Below are positions 27,903-35,543 of a DNA stretch of 63,752 nt, piece by piece (position 1 is the first letter of the stretch; each line of letters opens with the position of its first letter). Below the pieces are notes generated by a model, which saw only the letters and a program-made list of their open reading frames with translations, was not told where the DNA came from and did no database searches. The stretch comes from a bacterium (lineage in GTDB: Bacteria; Armatimonadota; UBA5829), in the NCBI GenBank assembly GCA_021372295.1, contig JAJFUS010000055.1:1-63752 (forward strand). The letters are read 5' to 3'. The position numbers were made by a program, and so were the translations under genes.

Positions 27903-29549
27903 ATGAGTCCGTCACGGAAACCTTCGCCTTCCGCTGTCGTCGGCCTGGATATCGGCAGTGATTCGATTAAAGTTGCCGAGGCCAAGAAAACAAAAGATGG
28001 TATTGCGATAACTGCCCTGGGCATGGCTCGTATTCCTGAAGGCGTTGTTGAGAACGAAGTAATAGTCGACCCCAAAGCTCTTGGAAGCGCGATCAAAGCC
28101 CTCCTGGTGGAAAACGGCATTAAGACGAAAAAGAGTGTAAGCTCTGTTGCCGGGCAGTCCAGGGTGGTTGTCCGTGTGATCGAAGTTCCTAAGATGAGCG
28201 GAAAAGAGTTGGCCGAAACCATCAAGTGGGAAGTCGAAAGGCATGTTCCGTTTCCTCCAAACGAAATCGTGATGGATTATCAGCCCGTGGAGCGGCCCAG
28301 TGCCGACCCGAACGCGCAGAATATGGAAGTGCTTCTTGCGGTTGCACAGCAGGAACTGATCGACAGCCATGTGCAGGCGCTTGCGGCTGCCGGGTTGAAG
28401 CCTATGGCTATCGACATCGAGTCTCTGGCGGCCAGCAGGGCTTTGGTCGAGACATCGACCTCCGGCGCGAAGAACGAGGTCGTCGCGATAGTCAATATCG
28501 GCGCGAACAATACCGATCTCGGCATATTTGAAAACGGTATTTTGACGTTTCCCAGCCCTCCGTTGGGAATTGCCGGCTCGACGTTTACGCAAGAAATTGC
28601 GGAGGGTCTGGGTCAGACACCGGATCAGGCCGAGATTACCAAAAAAGAATATGCCGCAGTGAACTTGGACGCTTTCCCGGATACCGGCGCTTCGGATGAT
28701 ATGGGAGGCGGGTTCAGTTTTGGTTCCGAACCTACTTCGTTTGGCACGTCGGTTGGCCCTGAAGATGCGGCTGGTGGAACAGCGTTCGATTTGGGTGGGT
28801 CGGATTCCGATGCGAGTGGCGCTGCCAGCGAACCAATTCAGCCGGGAGGCTTTACGAACACTATCGACGGTCCCGATTTCGGTTCCGACGATCCGCTGAG
28901 CGGAATTACTTTCGGCACGCCTCAGCCTGCCGGGGAGAGTGTTCCGCCTCCTGCGTTCGATCTGGGTGGTGGCGAATCTACCGTAGGCGGCCCCGCGTTT
29001 GATTTTGGATCGGATGAGCCGCAGGGCGAGAGCCAGGCATTCGATCTGGGCGGCGGCGAGCCCGGCGCGCAGCAAGTTAAGCCATCGTTCGATCTCGATG
29101 ACGAGGACGACGCGCCGTCGATGGAACCTGAGAATGTAGATCCGAACTTCGACCTCAGCGACATCAATCAGAGCGCTGACCCCGGCGATGAAGTCTTGGT
29201 GCCCGTCCCGGCGGCCAAAACTCACGAGAGCGGGTCGATGGAGGAAAAAGTTTTTCAGTCGATTTCCGGCGCGCTTACTGACCTTGCGGTCGAGCTGAGG
29301 CGTTCGCTGGATTATTACGGCACGAAATACGCCAATCCGCCGCAGCGCATCTTCCTCTGCGGAGGAACGGCCAAGATGCCCAAGCTGGACGAATTTCTCA
29401 GCCGCGAGCTCGGCATTCCGTGCGAAGTAGCAGATCCGGTGAAGAACCTGCAGGTCAATGTTCCAGCAGCCTCACCGCAATATATTAAAGACATCTCGCC
29501 GCTCTTTTCAGTGTGTATTGGGCTGGCGATTAGAGATATGATCGGTTAG
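27903..29549 (+). CDS. pilM: PilM, actin-like assembly protein with a long disordered insert
   Basis: Cytoplasmic actin-fold ATPase-like protein that binds the N-terminus of PilN and links the motor to the alignment complex. The N-terminal half is canonical (VGLDIGSDSIKVAE; VERHVPFPPNEIVMDYQP; EVVAIVNIGANNTDLGI), as is the end (IFLCGGTAKMPKLDEFLSRELGIP). Residues about 258-440, where normal PilM (~350 aa) continues directly, hold some 180 residues of Gly/Asp/Ser/Pro-rich sequence with repeated Phe-Asp-Leu-Gly-Gly units. The total length is therefore 548. The insert falls between the MSM/GGTA subdomains, at a surface loop of the fold. AGGAAG precedes the ATG. Confidence 0.93.
   Translation: MSPSRKPSPSAVVGLDIGSDSIKVAEAKKTKDGIAITALGMARIPEGVVENEVIVDPKALGSAIKALLVENGIKTKKSVSSVAGQSRVVVRVIEVPKMSGKELAETIKWEVERHVPFPPNEIVMDYQPVERPSADPNAQNMEVLLAVAQQELIDSHVQALAAAGLKPMAIDIESLAASRALVETSTSGAKNEVVAIVNIGANNTDLGIFENGILTFPSPPLGIAGSTFTQEIAEGLGQTPDQAEITKKEYAAVNLDAFPDTGASDDMGGGFSFGSEPTSFGTSVGPEDAAGGTAFDLGGSDSDASGAASEPIQPGGFTNTIDGPDFGSDDPLSGITFGTPQPAGESVPPPAFDLGGGESTVGGPAFDFGSDEPQGESQAFDLGGGEPGAQQVKPSFDLDDEDDAPSMEPENVDPNFDLSDINQSADPGDEVLVPVPAAKTHESGSMEEKVFQSISGALTDLAVELRRSLDYYGTKYANPPQRIFLCGGTAKMPKLDEFLSRELGIPCEVADPVKNLQVNVPAASPQYIKDISPLFSVCIGLAIRDMIG
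28674..29222 (+). repeat. FDLGG-repeat disordered insert inside PilM
   Basis: Within pilM residues about 258-440, degenerate units AFDLGG, AFDLGGGE, AFDFGS, AFDLGGGE, SFDLDD and NFDLSD, plus FGS/FGT pairs, are spaced 10-50 residues apart in Gly/Pro/Asp/Glu-rich sequence. The composition resembles a phase-separating or short-linear-motif region rather than a folded domain. Confidence 0.75.
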
Positions 29550-29560
29550 GTGCTGGCAAT

Positions 29561-30361
29561 ATGATTAAAATAAACTTGCTGCCGCGGACCATTAACGAGA
29601 AAGCCGTCATCCGCAACACGGCGCTTGTATTTGTAGCGCTGCTGGTGGCTATTGCCGTTGGCGGGTTTACGTATGCTTCCAACCTGGGCAAGCAGGTGGC
29701 GCAAAAAGAAGCCGATGCTCAGGCAGCGGAAGCATGGCAAGCCAGGGTCGAGGGCATTCAAAAGCAGGCGCAGGAACAGACCGCTTCTATCCAGCCGATT
29801 AAGAGCAAACTCGACTTTATCAACTCGGTTCTTAAGTTCAACGAAGAGTATCCCAAGCTCTATGCCCAGGTCGCCAAGTGGACTTACGACAAAGTCATGT
29901 ATACCGCTCTGGCTTGTGACGGCACCCAGGTGGTGCTGACGGCTCGAACCAAAAACCTAGATTATCTGGGCAGATATTTGCTGAACATGTATCGAGCTAC
30001 AGATTTATTCACCGAAGTGACGATTTCCGGGGTTCCCGGTTATAGACAGAACGGTCAGGCAGGTGCGATGGGTGGAACTCTGCCCGGAATGGATGCCACG
30101 GCTGCGGCGCGAGCTGCATTCACAGCGCCTGCGTTCACTCCGCAGAGTTCGTCTGGCGGCCCTCAATCGAGCCTTGCCGGAATCGGGGCTATTGCAAGCA
30201 GCATGGAGAGGGTCGCATTCGGCGAAAAGTGGGTCGATTTTACTGTGGTATGCAAGCTCAAGACTCCCATAGCCGCTCCTTCGTTTGGCGCAGGCGGCGC
30301 GCCTGCCGGTGGCGCTGCGGGAGCGCCGGGTAGTGCTCCTGGTATGCCTGTCGGCGGATAG
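29561..30361 (+). CDS. pilN: PilN, inner-membrane alignment protein
   Basis: It begins MIKINLLPRTINEK, the conserved PilN motif (INLLPxR-like) that docks into PilM. One membrane helix follows (TALVFVALLVAIAVGGFTYA), then a coiled-coil (KQVAQKEADAQAAEAWQARV) and a small ferredoxin-like periplasmic domain (LAQVAKWTYDK-type segment; LTARTKNLDYLGRYLLNMYRA). The last ~45 residues are Gly/Ala/Pro-rich (GAGGAPAGGAAGAPG). It is 266 residues against a usual 180-220. It starts 11 bp after pilM. Confidence 0.9.
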   Translation: MIKINLLPRTINEKAVIRNTALVFVALLVAIAVGGFTYASNLGKQVAQKEADAQAAEAWQARVEGIQKQAQEQTASIQPIKSKLDFINSVLKFNEEYPKLYAQVAKWTYDKVMYTALACDGTQVVLTARTKNLDYLGRYLLNMYRATDLFTEVTISGVPGYRQNGQAGAMGGTLPGMDATAAARAAFTAPAFTPQSSSGGPQSSLAGIGAIASSMERVAFGEKWVDFTVVCKLKTPIAAPSFGAGGAPAGGAAGAPGSAPGMPVGG

Positions 30362-30395
30362 CAAGAAGAAACACGGGTTAGTTTAAGGAATTGTA

Positions 30396-31121
30396 ATGAG
30401 TCTAGCCAAACTGAAACAGATACACGTCATAATTATCGGCGCATTTTTGTGCATTGCCGCGGTAGTGGGCGTAATTATGTTGCTCGTCAAGCCCAAACAG
30501 GAAGCATTGGCTGCGGCGCAGGCGAGAGTCGATAGATGTACTCTTGCCAATACGTCTGCTGAAAACAAAGCGGTTCAGGATTTGAACAACGCCATTATGG
30601 AAGTCGGTCGCGTCCAACAGTCGCTGGATGCCGAAATGAAAAGGCGCATGCCCGACCTGAGCTTTGCCCGGCGCGATCTGGGCATGCTGCAGCTCTGGCA
30701 TGAGCAGATCGATACACTGGGGCCGCTGCTGGAGTCTTTTGCCAAAGACAAGAGCGTGAGGGTCTTAAATGCCAGTTTCTCGATTCCGGCTCCTCCGGCG
30801 AACCCTAATGATGCCGTTTTTGATCAGGATGTTCTTGTGTTTCCGCTCGGAAATGTTACCGTGCAGGGCAATTTCAAAGCTCTGATGGCTAACATCCGCC
30901 GTTGGAATAATTGCAGTCGGTTGGTTATGGTCAATCAGCCGGTGCTGATGGGCACCAGTCCAAATTTGACGGCTACATATTCACTTACGTGCTATATCTT
31001 CCCGGTCGCCAAGGGTGGAGAGAAAATTCAAATGGCGGGTGCTGGTGGCGCATCGGCTGGCGCTGCGGGTGCCGCTCCGATGCCCGGTGGTCCGTCGATG
31101 CCGGGCGCACCGGGGATGTGA
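30396..31121 (+). CDS. pilO: PilO, inner-membrane alignment protein
   Basis: 241 residues, with an N-terminal helix (IHVIIIGAFLCIAAVVGVIMLLV) followed by a heptad region (KQEALAAAQARVDRCTLANTSAENK) and a periplasmic ferredoxin-like domain including FPLGNVTVQGNFKALMANIRRW, the typical PilO segment. The tail is Gly/Ala/Pro/Met-rich (GAGGASAGAAGAAPMPGGP). It heterodimerises with PilN in known systems. The gene order pilM-N-O-P-Q is conserved here. Confidence 0.88.
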   Translation: MSLAKLKQIHVIIIGAFLCIAAVVGVIMLLVKPKQEALAAAQARVDRCTLANTSAENKAVQDLNNAIMEVGRVQQSLDAEMKRRMPDLSFARRDLGMLQLWHEQIDTLGPLLESFAKDKSVRVLNASFSIPAPPANPNDAVFDQDVLVFPLGNVTVQGNFKALMANIRRWNNCSRLVMVNQPVLMGTSPNLTATYSLTCYIFPVAKGGEKIQMAGAGGASAGAAGAAPMPGGPSMPGAPGM

Positions 31122-31158
31122 TGCAAGTGCTGGCGGCGAATGTTGGGAGTAGAACTTA

Positions 31159-31905
31159 ATGGATTGGCTTAAGGACAAGAAAAACCAGCCTATTATTGCG
31201 GTTGTTGCGGCTGTGATCATAATGGGCGTACTGATTTTTGTGATTCGCCCGATGATTTTTGGTGGAGGCTCAAGTGGTGATCAGGCCTCTGCGCCGCCCG
31301 AAATGGGGACGCCTCCGCCGAGTGAGCCGGCCGCTCAGGTACCGGAAGCGGCTCTGCCATCCGATACGGGCGCTGCTCCACCAGCCGGTACGGCTCAGGC
31401 TTCGACAAGTTCCACTCCGATGGAGCCGTGGCGTGCCGACCCGTTCCTGCCGGTGGGATACAAAGCGCCGGTGAAGGCTCGAGTCCGCAAGCTGCCTATC
31501 TCGGACTTTCCATTTTTGCGAATTTCGATTCCGCCTAAGGATGTCGAACAAATTCAGGTTCAAGACGCGGTGCAGCCAGCCAGGCGAATGGCGGGGCTTC
31601 TTTTGAATAAAAGAGTCTATGCAATCATAGATACCAGCGGCGTTTCGGAGATCGTCCAGCCGGGCGACAGGCTCAAAGACGGGCTTGCCGTTGTGGAAAA
31701 GATTGAACAGGACAAGGTAATCCTGAAGACTACGGATAAGAAGCCGAAGTATATAGTAGTGAGAATGGCGGCATCTCCCAGGACGGACTTAGGCACTGCG
31801 GCTGGGGCGCCTGGTAATTCGGCTGCTGGTGCAGCAAGGCCAACCGGGCTTTCAGGGCCGATGATGTCTGGAATGCGCGGGAGTCGTCCCCGGAACAGGA
31901 TGTAG
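31159..31905 (+). CDS. pilP: PilP-like periplasmic linker protein
   Basis: 248 residues. MDWLKDKKNQPIIAVV... forms an N-terminal membrane anchor (not a lipobox as in proteobacterial PilP). A Pro/Ala/Ser-rich linker (about residues 36-95) and a compact HR-like domain follow, with RRMAGLLLNKRVYAIIDTSGV and VQPGDRLKDGLAVVEKIEQDKVIL. That is the PilP/GspC pattern which contacts the secretin N0 domain. The C-terminus is again Gly/Ala/Met-rich. Identified mainly by position plus this motif, so it is somewhat less certain than its neighbours. Confidence 0.8.
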   Translation: MDWLKDKKNQPIIAVVAAVIIMGVLIFVIRPMIFGGGSSGDQASAPPEMGTPPPSEPAAQVPEAALPSDTGAAPPAGTAQASTSSTPMEPWRADPFLPVGYKAPVKARVRKLPISDFPFLRISIPPKDVEQIQVQDAVQPARRMAGLLLNKRVYAIIDTSGVSEIVQPGDRLKDGLAVVEKIEQDKVILKTTDKKPKYIVVRMAASPRTDLGTAAGAPGNSAAGAARPTGLSGPMMSGMRGSRPRNRM

Positions 31906-32024
31906 GTGGTTCGGATGCGCCGTCCGACCGGAACTTTGGTGCGGATGAGTAAGTCTATCAAGTGTGAGCTACGGTTCTTCTCAGGACTGTTGAAAGTGGG
32001 CAGTGAGGAACCAGGAGGTCTGAA

Positions 32025-32672
32025 ATGATAATCGGATTGAAGAAGTGTATAATTTTATTGGTGTTTGTTGCAATGGCTTCGGGGTTGATATGCTCAGTCT
32101 GCATGTCCGCCGACAGCGAAGAGCTGGTCAGCATAGATCTCAAAGATGTTGACGTAAAGTCCGCGATTCAGGCGCTGTTTAATGGTACAGGCCGTCAGGT
32201 CGCGGTTGACTCGCAGGTGACGGGGTTTATTTCGATTTTTTCGGTGAAGGAGACCCCTTTTGACGTTGCGCTCAAGACTCTGGTCAAAACGGCAGGACTG
32301 GTGTATCGCGTTGACAACAACATTTATCTTATAAGCAAGAAACCCGAAACAACCGATGCTAGCAGGTTGCCGGATGTGGCGTTGCCTGAGGCAGTCGTCG
32401 AGACTACAACCACTGAGGAGTCCATCATCGACAAAGTCCCGCTCAGCAACATGGGTGCAAGTGAACTGCTCAATATGATGAGCGGCAATGCCAGTAGCAG
32501 TGGTTATGGCGGTATGAGTGGCATGGGCATGAGCGGCATGGGCATGAGTGGCATGGGCATGAGCGGTATGAGTGGCATGGGCATGAGTGGCATGAGCGGT
32601 ATGAGTGGCATGAGTAGTATGGGCAGCAGTTATGGCGGCAGCAGTTATGGCAGCAGCAGCCGCAGTTGGTAA
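32025..32672 (+). CDS. Secretin N-domain (STN-like) protein with Met-Ser-Gly tail
   Basis: 215 residues. The signal peptide (CIILLVFVAMASGLICSVCMSA) is followed by one secretin/TonB N-terminal-like domain (about residues 35-105) with VSIDLKDVDVKSAIQALFNGTGRQVAVDS and a second half TPFDVALKTLVKTAGLVYRVDNNIYLISKK. No secretin barrel domain is present. The last 50-55 residues are almost only Gly, Met, Ser and Tyr in GMSGM units. GGAGGT lies before the ATG. It probably binds or extends the adjacent secretin at its periplasmic entrance. Such a stand-alone N-domain with this tail is unfamiliar to me. Confidence 0.78.
   Translation: MIIGLKKCIILLVFVAMASGLICSVCMSADSEELVSIDLKDVDVKSAIQALFNGTGRQVAVDSQVTGFISIFSVKETPFDVALKTLVKTAGLVYRVDNNIYLISKKPETTDASRLPDVALPEAVVETTTTEESIIDKVPLSNMGASELLNMMSGNASSSGYGGMSGMGMSGMGMSGMGMSGMSGMGMSGMSGMSGMSSMGSSYGGSSYGSSSRSW
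32505..32670 (+). repeat. Met-Ser-Gly codon repeat
   Basis: Tandem units of ATG-AGT/AGC-GGC and ATG-GGC encode GMSGMGMSGM runs, then Gly/Ser/Tyr, at the 3' end of the STN-like gene. Unit boundaries vary, which points to past slippage. Length variation between strains is to be expected. Confidence 0.85.
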
Positions 32673-32719
32673 GTATTTGTATAGGCGGCAGCGCCTTTGA
32701 CCGGAGGAGGAAACGAGAA

Positions 32720-34423
32720 ATGTTTCATATACTAAAGCCCTGGTGTAGTATGAAAACCACGGCTTTATCGGCTGCGGGGGTAATTCTTGCGGCTATGTCT
32801 ATTGCCAGCAGCGCGGTTGCCGCAAATGGTATTATGCTTCAGATCAAGGATGCTCCGCTGAAGGAAGTCGTGATGCTCTTGACTCAGCAGAGCGGCACGA
32901 ATATCGTGATTGCGGATGATTCCAAACTCGATAAGAAGATCACCGCTTCCCTTAACGATGTGCCTCTTGAGAATGCTCTCGACTATATCGTGAAGGGTGC
33001 TGGAGTCTCCTATAGGAAAACCGACGACGGCACCTATATTATAGGCGGTGTCGCGTCCGAGGAACCGGTAGTTTCGCTTACGGATGTTGCCGCCGCTCTT
33101 TCTCCGGTCGAGTTGCCCGCGGCAGGATACGCCTCGGTTCGTCGTGAAGAGAGCCGGATGGTTGTCGTCAAGCTGATTCATTCCAAGCCCAGTGAGCTTT
33201 TGAGACTTATCGGTTGGGATGGCGTTAATCCAATGCCCAACTGCGAAGTAGCATATCCTGGGAATACCAACTTGACTGGAAATGCCAACGACTTTTCCAC
33301 ACCATTGTCGGTCATAGGTAATGAAGGTCAGCTTTACGACCCGTATCAGTCCATTCGCAGGCAAAACAACCAGCCGGTAGTTCCAACGATTGATCCGGCC
33401 AGTCTGGATAGAGGTGCCGGTCGCAGCGCAGACCAGAACGCAGGCGCGGCGCAGTTTCCTAACTCCGGCTCGATGCGTCCGTCAGGCTATAGCACATCGG
33501 GCTACGGCAGTAGAACCGGCAATACTCCACCAACACCGAGTAATACATCGTCGTCCAGCTCGAGTTCCGGTTCCAATAACTTCCTCATGCCCGAAGGCGT
33601 CGACGATGTGAAACCGTTTGATCTGGATAACTCTATCATTGTGAAGGGCACGGAGGACGGTATCGAACAGTTCAAGAAAGTCGTGCGGATGCTTGATGTT
33701 GCTCCAAAACAGGTTCAAATCAAGGCTGAGTTCGTCGAGGTTACGACCAGTGATATCAGAAAATTCGGAATCGACTGGAGTCTGCAAAGGATTAACGAAA
33801 GCTTTGACACAGTGTTTAATCCTGAGGGCAATGTTGTAGTTGGTCTTACCAGTGGCAACTTGACGGCTCAGCTCAAGGCTCAGTTGACCAGTGAAGTTGG
33901 ACGGGTAATCAACTCACCGATTATTTCGACCATCAATAATCAGGTCGCCTATATAAGCATAGCGGATGTTATTCCCTACTGGCAGAGCGTTACCGTGGTT
34001 TCCGACAGCAGCACCGATACATCTTATTCGGTAAATTATATCAACATTCAGAGCATGCTATATGTGATGCCCCGCGTAAATGGCGACGGCACGATTACAA
34101 TGACTCTGATGCCGCAGGTGGCGGATACCGGAACGATTTACACTGGCCCAGACGATACACAGATACCTGAGCAGCGCACGCAGTCGTTGACTACGCAGCG
34201 AAGAGTGGCCAATGGCGAGACCGTGGTGGTCGGTGGATTTATCAGAAAGTCCGACTCCAACAGTTATAAGAAGATTCCTATCCTGTGCGACCTGCCGATT
34301 GTCGGGAGTCTGTTCAGGACTCACTCCAGGACTACTGAAGATCGCGAGCTGCTGATATTCATCACTCCGACTATAATCGGAGATGCTGGCACGGGCACGG
34401 TTGGTGTGAGCCTGGTTCCGTAG
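32720..34423 (+). CDS. pilQ: PilQ/GspD outer-membrane secretin
   Basis: Forms the outer-membrane gated channel of the pilus or secretion system. ATG 32720 is chosen because GGAGGAGG precedes it; an earlier TTG frame start would overlap the preceding gene. The signal peptide ends VLAAMSIASSAVAA. N-domains follow (LQIKDAPLKEVVMLLTQQSGTNIVIADD; DVPLENALDYIVKGAGVSYR), then an N1/NolW-like segment (VVVKLIHSKPSELLRLIG), a Ser/Asn-rich linker (about 255-290), VQIKAEFVEVTTSDIRKFGIDW and the secretin domain (TSEVGRVINSPIISTINNQVAYI; RVANGETVVVGGFIRKS; KIPILCDLPIVGSLFR; ELLIFITPTII). It is 567 residues, normal for the family. It ends the block, followed by a strong terminator. Confidence 0.94.
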   Translation: MFHILKPWCSMKTTALSAAGVILAAMSIASSAVAANGIMLQIKDAPLKEVVMLLTQQSGTNIVIADDSKLDKKITASLNDVPLENALDYIVKGAGVSYRKTDDGTYIIGGVASEEPVVSLTDVAAALSPVELPAAGYASVRREESRMVVVKLIHSKPSELLRLIGWDGVNPMPNCEVAYPGNTNLTGNANDFSTPLSVIGNEGQLYDPYQSIRRQNNQPVVPTIDPASLDRGAGRSADQNAGAAQFPNSGSMRPSGYSTSGYGSRTGNTPPTPSNTSSSSSSSGSNNFLMPEGVDDVKPFDLDNSIIVKGTEDGIEQFKKVVRMLDVAPKQVQIKAEFVEVTTSDIRKFGIDWSLQRINESFDTVFNPEGNVVVGLTSGNLTAQLKAQLTSEVGRVINSPIISTINNQVAYISIADVIPYWQSVTVVSDSSTDTSYSVNYINIQSMLYVMPRVNGDGTITMTLMPQVADTGTIYTGPDDTQIPEQRTQSLTTQRRVANGETVVVGGFIRKSDSNSYKKIPILCDLPIVGSLFRTHSRTTEDRELLIFITPTIIGDAGTGTVGVSLVP

Positions 34424-34446
34424 CAGATTAGAGATTTCTTCAATAT

Positions 34447-34495
34447 GGTTGGCCCGCTATGCGCATTGTGCATGCTGCGGGCCAATCGTTTTTGT
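34447..34495 (+). terminator. Intrinsic terminator after pilQ
   Basis: GGTTGGCCCGC (34447-34457) pairs with GCGGGCCAATC (34477-34487, one G-U) with a further inner GCGCA/TGC pairing, followed by GTTTTTGTTTT. It closes the pilus block and separates it from the convergent thi4. Confidence 0.85.
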
Positions 34496-34496
34496 T

Positions 34497-35261
34497 TTAC
34501 ATACGCAGTTTCTCTATTGCCAGCCCTGCGGCCTTCTTGCCGGAAAGCAGCATGCCTCCGAATACAGGCCCCATTCTATGGGTTCCGAAGAACTGGGCGC
34601 ATGCCATTCCGGTTATGATCAGGCCGGGATAAACTTCCCGTGTGCCTTCTATGACCCCTTGCTCACCCATTTGAGCGTTCATTGTATCCTCACCCTTGAT
34701 CTGTACTATGCCGCGTTTTGCGAGACAGTTGAGTAAGATCGCTTCGTGGCCGGTGCTGTCCATTACGACTTTGCTTCTGAATGTGAGCGGGTCGACATGG
34801 AGATTGACCATCTTGTAGGCCGTGTCATTGACGACGACACCCGCCAGCGCGCGGTTCTCATCGAAGTAGACATCTTCTATGGCGAAGAGATTGAGAAGTG
34901 TGACGCCGCTTTGGATAGCTTTCTTGATCAGCGCGGAGGCCAGCAGCACCGCCGGCACGACCAGATAGCCGTCCTGATCCTGGGCATCGACGTCAATCTC
35001 CTTGAGGATCTCGGACGTGCTGCGTTCAAGGACGATCCGGTTGAATCCCTTGCCGCCGCCCCATATTCCTCCGCCGGGAGAAAGGCGCTTTTCCATAATG
35101 ATTACTTTCTTGCCTTGTCCGGCGAGAGTGTAACCAGCCACCAGCCCGCTTGGGCCTCCGCCGACGATTATTACGTCGGAGTCCAGCGAGTCCTCAAGCA
35201 TTTTGAAGTAATCGCGCATAATCAGCCGCGACACTTCCAGGTCAGAGATGTTTCCGATCAT
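34497..35261 (-). CDS. thi4: Sulfide-type thiazole synthase Thi4
   Basis: Makes adenylated thiazole (ADT) for thiamine from NAD and glycine. 254 residues with a Rossmann start (DSDVIIVGGGPSGLVAGYTLA), the PGGGIWGGGKGFN motif, DSTGHEA and the C-terminal FGTHRMGPVFGGMLLSGKKAA. The residue that is a sulfur-donating cysteine in yeast and plant suicide Thi4 is His155 here (LHVDPLT), as in methanogen enzymes that use free sulfide and turn over repeatedly. That implies a sulfide-rich or anoxic life for the host; this step is inference. A TPP riboswitch lies in its leader. The start ATG has GGGG upstream. Confidence 0.93.
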   Translation of the reverse strand: MIGNISDLEVSRLIMRDYFKMLEDSLDSDVIIVGGGPSGLVAGYTLAGQGKKVIIMEKRLSPGGGIWGGGKGFNRIVLERSTSEILKEIDVDAQDQDGYLVVPAVLLASALIKKAIQSGVTLLNLFAIEDVYFDENRALAGVVVNDTAYKMVNLHVDPLTFRSKVVMDSTGHEAILLNCLAKRGIVQIKGEDTMNAQMGEQGVIEGTREVYPGLIITGMACAQFFGTHRMGPVFGGMLLSGKKAAGLAIEKLRM

Positions 35262-35389
35262 TTGCAGTACCCCTTACAATTTGTCCGATGCGCCGACGTA
35301 CCGACGCCCGGATGATTTTGCATGGGCAGTATCAGGTGAGCAGACGCGCAATGCGCCAACGACGAGGTCTTTCCAAGTTGGAGGAGACT

Positions 35390-35488
35390 TCCGCGTTCCC
35401 TACGCCGGTATTACCCGGATCAGGTTCAAAGGGATGAAGCGATCGACGGCGCTTCTCTCAGCTGTGCTCAACCAGCACCCCCAGCGGT
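35390..35488 (-). ncRNA. TPP riboswitch (THI element) of thi4
   Basis: Read on the minus strand, it begins CTGGGGGTGCTGG, then CTGAGA, then CCTTTGAACCTGATCCGGGTAATACCGGCGTAGGGA in pieces. These are the conserved P2/J2-3 and P4/P5 cores of the thiamine pyrophosphate aptamer. It lies about 130 nt upstream of the thi4 ATG. No U-run terminator follows, so control is probably at translation initiation. TPP should turn thi4 off. Confidence 0.95.
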
Positions 35489-35497
35489 TTACGTCCC

Positions 35498-35503
35498 ATC
35501 ATA
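35498..35503 (-). promoter_or_regulatory. -10 box of the TPP-riboswitch transcript
   Basis: On the minus strand TATGAT lies about 10 nt before the first aptamer base, the right place for initiation just upstream of the riboswitch. The -35 region (TTGCAG, 18 bp upstream) is weak. Confidence 0.45.
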
Positions 35504-35543
35504 ACACGCAAAGGTTCTTGGCTGCAAGTATTTGCTTGAGCAC

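Noticed and set aside
27912..29225. 437-codon minus-strand frame opposite pilM
   Set aside because: Its composition is the mirror of pilM codon use; it has no start signal and no recognisable domain.
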